The position numbers and the translations under genes were made by a program. From Zanthoxylum bungeanum (lineage: Eukaryota > Streptophyta > Magnoliopsida > Sapindales > Rutaceae), in NCBI GenBank assembly GCA_019454045.1, contig SKCR01021104.1, positions 62,001 through 126,000 on the forward strand: DNA of 64,000 nucleotides. Direction: 5' to 3'. The notes beneath the pieces were generated by a model. The model did no database searches and had not been told where the DNA came from. It worked only from the letters and a program-made list of their open reading frames with translations. This document shows positions 53,251-63,938 of the stretch, piece after piece. Position 1 is the stretch's first letter, and the number at the start of each line of letters is the position of its first letter.

Positions 53251-54402
53251 ACTGGTTCGATATACACTATACTACGGTATACTACGCCTGTTATAGATCT
53301 TATATTCCAATAAGAATATTTCTGGAGAATTGGGTAGGCATGGCGTTTTGCTAGAGGCTAACCTTGTCTTGTAAATCGGTAAAAACGTAGTACTTGGTAC
53401 GTACGTATTCAGATAATCTGACGGCCGTATTTACTGCCAACATATCCAGAGATCTCTTGGGTCGCTTCCCGAAGATTCACCAATGACGTATGATTCAAAC
53501 TCGATTAATCTTGGATTAATTACGGAGAGACTTTATCTTGGATAAAGTTACTACATAGAGAGAGAACGATTAATTTGGAATTAAACGTAAAATTATTATA
53601 TTCGATATAATAATCGAAATTCGATTTCGACGCGAAATTAAAATTAGATTTTAATTCGGGCAAACGAGTTAATTTAGAATTAATTCGTTAGCGACGTAAA
53701 TAATAATTCGCTAGGCGCAATATTTATTTAAATTCGATTTAATTAACGTCGCGACGTAAGTTCGGTATTCGGAAATATCGAACCCGAACGCGTGAGTGCA
53801 CGTGGGCCCACTTTCATTTGGAAACGTGTGGGGCCCACATGACACATGTCATATTATGCATTATTTAATTCTAATGCATTGCATGGAGATAGTGTACAAT
53901 GCACTCAATGGTTTTGCATGGAGTTTGAGTGTTTGACACTCTAAGCCATTGCATGATTTGTGTCATAAGTTTATTATTAATTTAATAAATATTATGGCAT
54001 AAATATAAATTGATTTTTTGTAACAAAAATCATTCAACTCCTCTCTCTCTCACATTGCCGAAACTACATGCAGTTTTGGGCTCTCCATTTCTTCAATTTT
54101 TGTGGCAAGATTTGAAGAAGTTGTGCATTCAAAATCACAACAAAGGCTAGCACCTTCAAGGGATCATACATAGGTGATATGGGAAACTAATCCTTGAGCT
54201 TGGAAGGATCAAACTCGACTTCGAGTCCCTCTTTTCTTCTTGGCCGAGAGCTTCACTGCACAAGGGAGGAATTTCGCATCATCTTAGCATCCATTTTCAA
54301 GTATTGTGAGTATGATTCCGCCATACTTCAATTAATTCATTCATGTATTTATATATTTTGCTTGTTCTTGTTGATCTTGGGGCTTGGTAATTATTTCCAA
54401 CA
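53251..54402 (+). repeat. E5 5' LTR, second piece
   Basis: Resumes ACTGGTTCGATATACAC and ends GGTAATTATTTCCAACA; total LTR length is about 1,943 bp. The hairpin ladder lies at about 53490-53755. Confidence 0.9.
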
Positions 54403-54403
54403 A

Positions 54404-54417
54404 TGGTATCATTGAGC
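54404..54417 (+). promoter_or_regulatory. E5 primer binding site
   Basis: TGGTATCATTGAGC, one base after the LTR; initiator Met-tRNA type, as in E3. Confidence 0.85.
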
Positions 54418-55386
54418 TTAAAGAGCATGCAAATATATTAGGATGTTATTTGGGGAAAATTGTATGAAGCATGATTTGATGAGTTTGCTTGATTAAATAT
54501 GCTTAATGTATGTTATTTAGATTATACATCATCAATTTCATGGAAAATAAATTGGATTAATTTTTCCAACCCAAATGAGGCTTGGCCGAATACATGCAAG
54601 CATATGGACTAGATGATTTTTTAATTTTAAGACATTAGATGACTTGAAACAATATGGAATGATGATTTGTAACTCGATTGGATTGAAAACGAAATCGGAA
54701 CCATTTTAATCACCTTGGCCGAATGCTTGATGGAGGATTAGGGACTTGATTTTTTGATTAAATAATGTTGGACATATATTTAAGATAAATATGATTAATG
54801 GATTAATTTGATATTTTGGGAATATTGATTTAAAGGATTAATCATGATAATACACTTTAATTAATTAAGTTATAAAATTTGGAATTTTAAAATTTGGTTA
54901 GTTGGGCTTAATTTTGAATTGGGCCTAAAACTATTATATTTGGACATAATGGGCTTGGTTGGGCCAAGTAGATTTGGACCATTTGGATAGGATCCAAAAT
55001 GGGCCTAAATCACACCATTTAAGCCCAAATGTAATAAATGGGCTTTTATGTTTAATTGGGCCTTATGGGCTTGATATTGATTTTATGGCATATGAGGGTG
55101 ATTCCTTATTGGGCTTGGTAATTGGGTTTGACCCATACATTGACCAAAACCCAAGCCTAAAGAAATCAATTGAAAGCCCATCTGACTTTAATTAAACGGA
55201 CATTAGATGTTAGTTGGGCTTTGAGACCCGATTGTATTAGATTTGGAATCTAAGTTATAAAAGCACAATAAAAGTGTAAATATTTAATTTAGAATTAAAT
55301 AATAGGATTAGTATTGAATACGACTTAAATTGGATTTAACGAGTAGTTCGATATAATTCGTGAATTCATACTATAATCATATTATT
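54418..55386 (+). other. E5 leader, first part
   Basis: Non-coding leader matching E3 from 23558. The stretch 54905-55225 is dense in TGGGCC and TGGGCT words. It ends at the insertion point of the poly(A)-tailed segment. Confidence 0.7.
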
Positions 55387-58300
55387 GGGGGGGGTTCATT
55401 TGATCAATTTTTTCCTCTCTCTAAATTTTCTCTCTCTTCAGAATTCTCTCAACTCCTTCTTGGAATTTTTTAGCACTCTCACCATTGTTGTGTGATCCTC
55501 GGACTGCCGAGTCAACAAAGTGTGCTAGAGTTGCAATCAATTTCCTTTTTGAAGTATATTTTCACCGGTTTTCATCTGTGATTTCGCAATTCTTTCGAAA
55601 TTTGGGGAAATTGAGTTGAAGATTGAGGAGGGAGAGAGGAAGGTTGACGAGCTCCCCCTCACCGATTGCTATAATTCATCCTGCTTCTTATCGAGCTCAT
55701 GGTGGATTGGCGTGATCAATGATGTTTGTCAGTTTTTGACTGATTTTCGTGGTTTTTGAATATCAGAATTTGAGTTTGGGCTGCGTTGACTTGCTTTGAC
55801 CATCACCCATCTTCATGCTGTTCTTCAGAATTTCACGGTTTGATCTTTTTGTTTGGTGAAATCTTGGAAATTTTCTGTTTGTCACGTGAGGCAAACTGTC
55901 ACGTGCATGAACTTGGACGCATTTATTGCCGGATTCAGTGCTGTTTTGCTCCTCGCTGACCAGTTCTTTTCCAGATTTGGTGGTACTGTTTGATGAGCAA
56001 ATTGATCTTTGCGATTGAAATGAATTTCCTTGGGGTTTCATCGTAACCAGATTTGGTTTCGATAAACAAATTTGGAGGGTTTTGGTGATCAATTTCAGGA
56101 TTTGGGGAATTTGATCTGGTGTGTTCTTCACAATCTTCATCAGGTTCTTCGTAATTCCTGGGTTTGATCTTGTTCTGAGTTAACTCAGTGAAAATATTTG
56201 TTTGCGGCCTGTTGATTTGATTTTCATGGGCTGGAAATTGGGCTGAGCTTCGGTCTTCATAGGCTGGAAGTTGGGCCGAACGTGGGCCTGTTTTGGCCGC
56301 TCATAATCAGATAGGTTGTCACGTGGTTTTTTTAAAAATTCACGTGATAGGCTGTTTGATTATTTGGATTTCTAATTGCATGTGGTGATCATCAGTTCCT
56401 GGATTTTATCCTTTCTTGGATTGAAATCAGTGAACTATTTTGTTTGTGGGCCTGTTTGGGCTCATTGGAACTCACCAGTCCTTGGGCTTGCAATCAATGG
56501 GCTGGTTTTGCTGCCTGCTTTGGGCCTGCTTTGGGTTGCTATCTGGAAGATTGAATTGAATTAAGACAGCTTGCGGTGGGTTCCCTCTGCCGGCTGCTTC
56601 AATCTCAATCCTCTTCTCTTTGGTGAATTTTGCTTGATGGATGGACTATTCGGTCAGTTATATGCTTGATTTTCGAGTTTGAGTTGAACGAATTTGATAA
56701 TTGAGTCGGGCGTTTGACCTGTGGTTGTTCATCAATATCTTCTTATTGTTTCAATGAAATTTTCTGGGTTTGATCCTTCACTGGGTTAACTCAATGGAAA
56801 TACTTTGTTTGTCACTTGATGACCAATTTCGATTCCAGGGGTTTTTGCTTCATTTGTCTGAACCAGGAGGGATTTTGGATTTTGCTCCCTTTCATGAAAG
56901 CAATTTAGGCAAAACACTCCCTTGCTAGGCGAATTTGGAATCTGTATTCATGCACCATCACGGCTCAGTGGGGAAAGTAGGGGTCTGATGCTTAAGTTTT
57001 CTGTCTGGAAGGGAAGATTGGCAGCTGTAGCACCTCTTTCCGAAGCTCTCCTTTGAACAGTAGCACTTTGCTTTTGAGCTTAGTGAAGAAATCTTTGGAG
57101 TTGGTTAGTAGGAGAGGCAAATCGCGTCATCAACACTTTCCGGTTTAGTGTCTTGAGCATCGCAAAAGCCTGTACTTCCGCCAATACCAGCCTCACTTGG
57201 GCGATGTAGCAGTCCTTTATCAGCCAAGCCGTGAGCAGTAGCGTACGAGTTACGAAGAAACATGGCTGGATTATATTGGGTAAAATCACGTCTCATTTGT
57301 TATGTTTGGTGTTGATTTGACTGAGTTGGGTGATTGTGCAGAATGCAAGAAGGTTATGACTCCTTGGAGGTCAATTTGCGTACTAGCCAGCCCTCCATCA
57401 TTGTCTTACGCCGTGGCGATGTAGCATCCCTGGAAAGAAACCTGGCTGTGAACAGTAACATATTCATATGGAAGGGGCCACCATGTGATGTGAAGAAACA
57501 TAGCAGGATTATATTTAGGGAAAAATCTCGTTCATGTGTATTGGCTTGATGATTGAGACTGACTATATAGGCGTGCTTGCTCTTCAGGAGGTTGTGTCTT
57601 ATAGTTTGATCCCCTAGCATGGTGGATAGTGAGCTTCTGTGGATTGGACTTTCTACATGGCAGTTCTCTTGGCCCTCATTCTACTCCACTGTCGGCAGAC
57701 TAGTTGAAGGGAGTGATGTCTTGGAGCCGTGAGCTATGGTATCGAGATGACACAGACTCTACTAGTTTGGTTGGCAGTGGCAAAAATAGGGCTTGGGCAC
57801 TGCTATGTGGTTCTTTCACTTGCTCATATAAGTGAGGTTGTGATCGTTTCTCAATTGTGGCTTCTTATCTCAATGTGCAAAATTTGCATGAACCGTGTGT
57901 TGCTCATTTTGACTCTCGGTCTTGTGTATGCATGGTTATGGGTATTGTCGTTCGCTTGGACTTGTGAGCAATTAGAGTTTCCTTCGTTTCCTAGGCGATG
58001 TGGGACTCTGGGACGCCATTTTGGGGTGTTATTTTGTATTTTGTGAAGTGGGCTTTCCTGTGGGCTGGTTTTCTCGTTTGAAGAAATGTATAGATAATGG
58101 GCCGACTGCTCATGGGCTATTTTTAAGCTCCAAATTGACTGAAGTGTTTGGAAGCTGGGCTTGGGTGGGCGCTGACTCATCTGCCTGGTTGTGTTCGTTT
58201 GTGGGCTGTTGACTATGAGCCTGGGTTAGGTGCTGCGAGTGTTGTTGGGCAGTTTGACGGCTGTTGGCACTCGAGGACTTACTTTTGATCTTGTGGCTAT

Positions 58301-58751
58301 GATTTGGGCTTTTGGTTTTGCATGTGGGCTGAAGTGGCAGCGCTGGACATGGGCTGCCTGAGAAGAAATACGTGGAAACTGATTGAGGCAAATGGGCCTG
58401 TTGTGCGCATGGAATTTATGTGCTCGCTCTGGGCTGTCGTTTCAAGTGCGTCTGGGATCGTAGGCTTGCACATGGAGCTATTCGGTTGAGTGCCGACATT
58501 TTATGTGGGCCATTTTCCATTTGTTTGGATAATAGAGGCTTTGCGCTTTATTCTGCTTGCTGTAGCTACGGGCCATTTATTTGGTTTTTTTGAACTTTGG
58601 TTCTTTGTATGTGCTTATTGCACTGCCATGTATTTGGGTTTTGATCTTCGGTTCTTTGTATGTGCTTGTAGCACTTTCCTGGGGGATGCCCCTTGTACTT
58701 TGTACAAAAAACACATTTTGGAATATACTTGTAACCTTTTCCAAAAAAAAA
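55387..58751 (+). mobile_element. Poly(A)-tailed insert in the E5 leader, probable non-LTR retroposon
   Basis: Comparison with E3 (24500-24520) shows about 3.37 kb of extra sequence here. It begins with eight G (55387-55394) and ends in nine A (58743-58751) after TTGTAACCTTTTCC. The flanks TATTATT (55380-55386) and TATTTATT (58753-58760) could be an imperfect target duplication. The G start, 3' poly(A) and lack of LTRs suggest target-primed retroposition, as with LINEs or retrocopied transcripts. I read no endonuclease or RT on either strand, only short open frames. Inside are diverged internal duplications: GAAGAAACATNGCNGGATTA twice (about 57255 and 57491), and TTTGTATGTGCTT twice (about 58604 and 58655). 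Confidence 0.5.
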
Positions 58752-59966
58752 GTATTTATTCTCAAATTGAGTTGGACTCGCGCAAATGCAAACAATTGTT
58801 TGAACATTGTATTGTCACCTAATTAAAGACTAATTAATTGGATTTGATTGGTTGTATAACATGCCTTGAATGAATGAATGTGGATGTGATGTATGAATAG
58901 TGTATATCGGAGGATATTAGAAGGGAAGTAATTTTAGAAATTATTGTAAATTTAGAAATTATAAATTGGACCTGCGTGTCCAGCCTTTCTCTTATTGTCT
59001 CTTTGTATTCTCTTCTCACCTAATTCCCCTCAATGTAATGAGGTTTCTCTTATTGTATTATGTAATTGGGTAAGAGTAGAATAGTGCTAGCGGGGAGAGG
59101 AAATAGAGTGATTTGTTCTAGGAACAAGTTGTTGTTCATATCCATCCGTATATCGCTATTACTTTACTTTACGCGCTTTATGATGTTAGAAGCATGCTTA
59201 AGGGTGTATGATGATGAGACCTAACAAAGATAAATTAATTGGTTGCCAATTACGCGAAAAAATCCCTCAAACAATATTAAGCGATTTTCCTTACGTTGAT
59301 GATTCTTTCTCAAGATCCGAAATTGGCATTGGTTTGTTGGCCAAAGTCAAGACCTTTGTCAATTGAGGATGTGTTTGAATCATGAGAGTTTTGTTCCACA
59401 TCGGTGTCCTGTCCAAGTTGTGATTTGTTGGCCAAAGTCAAGATCACTTCTTGTCCATCGACATTGATTACGAAATTTCCTCGTCAATGGGTCCCGCTTA
59501 ACTGGAATCATTAGGTTTTTGTGCCAAAGCCAAGGCTTAGTTGATTCAGAGGAAATGGTTAGGAAAATGTATTGGATGCATTGACATATGTATATGTTTC
59601 GGACTTAGATGTCCACCTACCGGATCTAGGAATTGGATGGGATCCAATTGATCTTCGAGATCTACCTAGTTAAATATCATACAATTTGTTGGCCAAAGTC
59701 AAGGTTGTGTGTTATTTAACGGGATCCTAGCCACTAGGAAATTGGATTTCCCGAGTACTCAACAGAGGGTTAGAGACTTGCAGAAATAGTGGGAGGCTAG
59801 TATTGAATTTGCAATTATCGTTCAGATACTTAGCTTTACGCGCTTACACAACTTATTTCGTCAATATTTACACATTAGTTGGACTAATACAATGTTATTT
59901 TTTTTATGTAACAGTTTGACTGTACCCACATATCGTTAACTAGATAATTAGATTATAGTAGTTAAG
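58752..59966 (+). other. E5 leader, second part
   Basis: Continues the leader (GTATTTATTCTCAAATTGAG) up to the gag start. Contains the four TTTGTTGGCCAAAGTCAAG-type words at about 59333, 59425, 59515 and 59685. No coding region is seen. Confidence 0.7.
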
Positions 59967-60751
59967 ATGGCAAACAAAGGAAATGTCCGTGACATAATCA
60001 TGGGTGATAATGTGTTCAAGGGCACCAACTTCGCCGACTGGGAAATGAACCTAAGGATAGTCCTTGGGGCGGAGAGGATACTGTATACGATACAAAAACC
60101 TCTCGGGCCTAAGCCCACTGAGCCACTTGAGCTGGAGTTATGGAAAACTCACAGTGATGATTGTGACACGGCTCAGTCGATCATGCTTGCTTCAATGACT
60201 CAACACTTTCGCCACCAGAATAGGGACTTGGATCCTTATAATATGATGACAAGATTGCAAGATCTTCACCGCACTAATAAGCGGATGGCGAGGTACGAGT
60301 TAGTGAAGAAAATTCGCTCCCGTATGACTGATGGTAGTTCTGTTGAGGTCCATGGGACTCAAATGATAGCCGATATTGATGAATTGGCTAATATGGGTAT
60401 AGTCTTGGAGGCTGAGCTGTCTATAGATGTACTTCTACAGTCACTACCCGATACTTGGAAACAGATTGTCATCAACTACAAATTGATGAATTCGGATGAT
60501 ACTCTTGGAGAGTTATTATCGATTCTCAAGGAGTCAGAGAAAGAGCTTCTGAAAGGCAACAAGCGCGAGGCGCACTTTGCATCAACATCTCAAACGCCGA
60601 AAGCTGGGCTCAAGGCAACTGGGGGGTTAAGAAGAAAAAGCATAGAAACAAAGGCAAGGCCAAGTCAACAAAGGCTTCTGGGAAGCCAAGGGACAAGTCT
60701 CAAGATGTTTGCCTGAAATGCGGCAAGAAAGGTCACTGGAAGCGTGACTGC
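59967..60751 (+). CDS. E5 Gag (UBN2-type copia Gag) with CCHC knuckle after a frameshift
   Basis: Starts with ATG at 59967 (MANKGNVRDI), the first ATG after the leader. It stays open to 60716 (249 codons). Residues about 10-200 form the copia-type Gag domain, including KGTNFADWEMNLR and LQDLHRTNKRMARYELVKK. In another frame the zinc knuckle CLKCGKKGHWKRDC lies at 60710-60751 and fits C-X2-C-X4-H-X4-C. The shift falls near the GGGGGG run at about 60624-60629, where a one-base error would suffice. Gag forms the cytoplasmic virus-like particle and the knuckle binds the element RNA. The knuckle is broken off from Gag in this reading, so the copy may be non-functional unless the run is a sequence error. 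Confidence 0.85.
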
Positions 60752-60754
60752 CGC

Positions 60755-61141
60755 ATGAACAAGGGACACAAGGAGGACATACAGGCGGGCAAGGCACCGG
60801 CCTCAGGTATGTTTGTTATTGAGATAAATATGACTACTTCTAGTCTTAATAAAAATTGGATTTTTGATTCTGGCTGTGGTTCTCATATTTGTACTGATGT
60901 GCAGGATCTGCATGATAGCAGGAGACTGGCTTCGGGGGAGGTAGATCTACGAGTTGGAAATGGAACTTCTGTTGCTGTTTTGGCCGTAGGCACTTTTGTT
61001 TTGGAACTGCCCTCGGGGCATGTACTTAAACTAAATGACTGTTATTTTGTTCCTAGTTTAACTAGGAATATTATTTCTGTATCTTTGTTAACCCAGTATG
61101 GGTACACTTTTGTATTTAAAAACACCAGGTTATTTATATAA
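60755..61141 (+). CDS. E5 aspartic protease domain
   Basis: Open stretch of 128 codons in the pol frame after the knuckle. The motif WIFDSGCGSHIC holds the D-S-G catalytic triplet of copia proteases (DSG at about 60866-60874). A flap-like VGNGTSVAV segment and the ILE/LEU-rich C-terminal part follow. In the family, this domain cuts the polyprotein inside the particle. The frame breaks near 61130, within ACACCAGGTTATTTATATAA, where one base appears lost. Confidence 0.8.
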   Translation: MNKGHKEDIQAGKAPASGMFVIEINMTTSSLNKNWIFDSGCGSHICTDVQDLHDSRRLASGEVDLRVGNGTSVAVLAVGTFVLELPSGHVLKLNDCYFVPSLTRNIISVSLLTQYGYTFVFKNTRLFI

Positions 61142-61273
61142 AGATGATGCAGAAATTTGCACTGCCGATGCAAATAATGGTCTTTATATTTTGAATAAAA
61201 TAAATATCCAAACGTAAAATAACAAACAAAAGGCTCAAATGAGTAATCCAAGGAAATAAAGGAAGAAACTTAT

Positions 61274-61783
61274 TTGTGGCATTGTCGTCTGGGACACATC
61301 AACAAGACTCGCATATCCACACTTTCGAAGAGTGGGTACTTGGACGGATTTGATCCAAATTCATATGACGTCTGCGAATCTTGTTTATTAGGCAAAATGC
61401 CTAAATCACCTTTTAGTGGTAAAGGTGAACGCGCCACTGAACTGTTAGCCCTCGTTCATAGTGACGTTTGTGGGCCCATGTCTAGCCAGGCTAGAGGTGG
61501 ATATCGATACTTCGTAACCTTTACGGATGATGCATCGCGTTATGGTTATGTGTATCTAATGATGCACAAGTCGGAAACTTTTGAGAAATTCAAAGAGTTT
61601 CGACGCGAAGTTGAAAAAAAAGGCAAGAGTATTAAGACATTACGGTCGGACCGTGGTGGCGAATACTTAAGTAATGAGTTTCAAGATTACTTGAAAGAAT
61701 ATGGTATTCTTTCACAATGGACTCCTCCTGGAACACCACAATTAAATGGTGGTCTGAACGGAGAGAAACCGTACCTTGCTTGA
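61274..61783 (+). CDS. E5 GAG-pre-integrase and integrase core
   Basis: Open 169 codons. It begins with the GAG-pre-integrase zinc motif: WHCRLGH..., then CESCLLGK (HX...CX2C). The integrase core follows: SDVCGPM carries the first catalytic Asp and LRSDRGGEY the second. The region of the third catalytic residue (Glu) lies at the frame break near 61750-61765, where NGG and a shifted stretch replace the usual order. Upstream, 61142-61273 is the same domain in broken frames. Integrase inserts the DNA copy into the host genome. Confidence 0.82.
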   Translation: MWHCRLGHINKTRISTLSKSGYLDGFDPNSYDVCESCLLGKMPKSPFSGKGERATELLALVHSDVCGPMSSQARGGYRYFVTFTDDASRYGYVYLMMHKSETFEKFKEFRREVEKKGKSIKTLRSDRGGEYLSNEFQDYLKEYGILSQWTPPGTPQLNGGLNGEKPYLA

Positions 61784-62123
61784 CATGGTAAGGTCGATGA
61801 TGAGTCGCACTGAGCTACCTATATCCTTCTGGGGACATGCATTAGAAAGTGCAATTCTTATTTTGAATAGGGTTCCGTCAAAGTCTGTTGAACAGACTCC
61901 ATATGAGATATGGACAGGAAAGAAACCAGGTTTCTCATTCCTGAAGATTTGGGGTTGCTGGGCATACGTCAAACGTTTGGAAGGTACCAAACTTGAACCC
62001 AAATCAGATAAATGCTATTTGTTGGATATCCTAGGGAAACCAAAGGATATTACTTCTATTACCCACAAGAGAACAAAGTATTTGTTGCTCTACATGCGGT
62101 TTTCCTTGAGAAGGAATTCCTAA
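61776..62123 (+). CDS. E5 integrase C-terminal part
   Basis: Continues integrase in a new frame, starting MLDMVRSMMSRTELP and including the PYEIWTGKKPGFSFLKIWGC stretch typical of the copia integrase end. It overlaps the next open stretch by frame: a one-base shift near 62010-62020 moves the reading into the RT frame. Confidence 0.78.
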   Translation: MLDMVRSMMSRTELPISFWGHALESAILILNRVPSKSVEQTPYEIWTGKKPGFSFLKIWGCWAYVKRLEGTKLEPKSDKCYLLDILGKPKDITSITHKRTKYLLLYMRFSLRRNS

Positions 62124-63517
62124 ATGCAGTGTTTAGTGGGAGGAAAGTAGAACTCGATGAAAGTCGTAGTGATACTGTTCCTGGCAATGAATCGAGAACG
62201 GAACATGAACAGTCCATCCAGGATGAGACTGAACCACAATCTTCAATTACACAAGGACTACGTAGGTCGGAGAGAGTCAGGGTAATACCTGAGAGGTATG
62301 GATTCCTGATCTCACCTCATGTAGATATTAATCTTATTGAGGATACTGAACCGGCTACGTATGAGGAAGCGATACAAGGTATCGAATCCACTTTATGGCA
62401 AGAGGCCATGAAGGCCGAAATGGATTCCATGTATACCAACCAAGTTTGGACACTAGTTGATGCACCAGAAGGCGTAAAGCCTATTGGATGCAAATGGGTC
62501 TTCAAGAAGAAGACCGACATGGATGGCAACGTACAAACGTACAAAGCTAGGCTCGTAGCGAAGGGGTATCGTCAACAACTTGGAGTTGATTATGACGAAA
62601 CTTTCTCACCCGTTGCCATGATTAAATCCATTCGGATAATGCTTGCGATAGCTGCATATTACGATTACGAAATATGGCAGATGGACGTTAAAACCGCTTT
62701 CCTTAACGGAAACCTGTTGGAGGATGTTTATATGCAACAACCTGACGGTTTTATCGCACCAAGACTTGCAAACAAGGTTTGTAAGTTAAATCGGTCCATT
62801 TATGGACTGAAGCAAGCATCGAGGTCATGGAACCAACGTTTTGATGAGGTCATAAAAGAATATGATTTCATTCAAAACGTAGATGATCCTTGTGTATATA
62901 AGAAGGTTAGTGGGAGTGCACTGACTTTTATTGTCCTTTATGTCGACGATGTATTGCTTATAGGCAATGACATTCCCATGTTAACGTCGGTGAAAGCTTG
63001 GCTTTCATTGAAATTCTCCATGAAAGATCTGGGAGAAGCAGCTTTTATTCTAGGAATAAAGATCTACAGGGATAGATCTAGAAGGCTACTTGGACTCTCC
63101 CAGAGTACATATATTGATAAAGTGTTGAAGAGATTCAACATGGATCAGTCCAAGAGGGGACTGTTGCCAACATCACATGGCGTCTATCTATCTAGGGACA
63201 TGTGTCCTAAAACACAAGATGAGAGAGACAACATGAGTCGGACTCCGTTCGCCTCGGCAGTTGGATCGATCATGTATGCCATGATATGTACACGACCTGA
63301 TGTGTCCTATGCTTTGAGCATGTGTAGTCGATATCAGGCCGATCCAGGAAAGGATCACTGGATGGCGGTTAAGAGTATCCTTAGGTATCTTAAGAGAACT
63401 AAGGATGTTTTCTTAATCTATGGAGATGGAGAACTTGAGGTATCTGGGTATACCGATGCAAGTTTCCAAACCGACAGAGACGACTTCAAGTCGCAAACCG
63501 GGTACATATTTGCTTGA
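62012..63517 (+). CDS. E5 reverse transcriptase (copia RVT_2 type)
   Basis: Open 501 codons. The first 130 residues are the linker after integrase. The RT domain follows: the motif WVFKKKTDMDG, then ETFSPVAMIKSIRI, WQMDVKTAFLNGNL, KLNRSIYGLKQASRSWNQRF, and the catalytic YVDD in FIVLYVDDVLLIGND (about 62935-62950). The C-terminal part runs into the YLKRTKDV...GYTDAS region that leads to RNase H. All catalytic Asp residues are present. The frame ends near 63515, where one T appears missing in CATATTTGCTTG. Confidence 0.9.
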   Translation: MLFVGYPRETKGYYFYYPQENKVFVALHAVFLEKEFLNAVFSGRKVELDESRSDTVPGNESRTEHEQSIQDETEPQSSITQGLRRSERVRVIPERYGFLISPHVDINLIEDTEPATYEEAIQGIESTLWQEAMKAEMDSMYTNQVWTLVDAPEGVKPIGCKWVFKKKTDMDGNVQTYKARLVAKGYRQQLGVDYDETFSPVAMIKSIRIMLAIAAYYDYEIWQMDVKTAFLNGNLLEDVYMQQPDGFIAPRLANKVCKLNRSIYGLKQASRSWNQRFDEVIKEYDFIQNVDDPCVYKKVSGSALTFIVLYVDDVLLIGNDIPMLTSVKAWLSLKFSMKDLGEAAFILGIKIYRDRSRRLLGLSQSTYIDKVLKRFNMDQSKRGLLPTSHGVYLSRDMCPKTQDERDNMSRTPFASAVGSIMYAMICTRPDVSYALSMCSRYQADPGKDHWMAVKSILRYLKRTKDVFLIYGDGELEVSGYTDASFQTDRDDFKSQTGYIFA

Positions 63518-63924
63518 ATAACGGAGCAGTGAGCTGGAAATCTTCCAAGCAAGATACTGTTGCCGATTCAACAACTGAAGCGGAGTACATTGCAGCAGCT
63601 GAAGCAGCAAAGGAAGCGGTTTGGATCCGAAAATTCCTAGTTGGATTAGGAGTAGTTCCATTAGCAGCTGAGCCCGTTTTATTGTATTGTGACAATAGCG
63701 GGGCCATAGCGCAGGCTAAGGAACCAAGGTCTCATCAACGATCCAAACATGTTCTTCGACGATTCCATCTGATTCGAGAGATCATACATCGTGGCGATGT
63801 GAAGATCGAAAAGATCGCATCAGAGGACAACATTGCAGATCCGCTGACGAAAATAATTCCTCGGGAAAAGTTTGAGCGACACATACATAGTTCAGGTATT
63901 AGATGCTTGAGTGACTGGCTATAG
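63514..63924 (+). CDS. E5 RNase H domain (end of pol)
   Basis: Open 136 codons continuing pol in the next frame. It shows SKQDTVADSTTEAEYIAAAE, with the conserved STTEAEY box, then LLYCDNSGAI with the catalytic Asp, and then the KHVLRRFHLIREII and NIADPLTK boxes near the C terminus. The stop at 63922-63924 is followed by the polypurine tract and the 3' LTR. RNase H removes the RNA strand during reverse transcription. Its first residues (KSQTGYIF) lie in the preceding frame. Confidence 0.88.
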   Translation: MNNGAVSWKSSKQDTVADSTTEAEYIAAAEAAKEAVWIRKFLVGLGVVPLAAEPVLLYCDNSGAIAQAKEPRSHQRSKHVLRRFHLIREIIHRGDVKIEKIASEDNIADPLTKIIPREKFERHIHSSGIRCLSDWL

Positions 63925-63938
63925 GCCAAGTGGGAGAT
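63925..63938 (+). promoter_or_regulatory. E5 polypurine tract
   Basis: GCCAAGTGGGAGAT directly before the 3' LTR; identical in E1 and nearly so in E3. Confidence 0.85.

Noticed and set aside
57729..58822. Overlapping open frames of 105-110 codons in the poly(A)-tailed insert
   Set aside because: The residue pattern is Leu/Trp/Cys-rich from GT-rich DNA, with no domain and no support on either strand.
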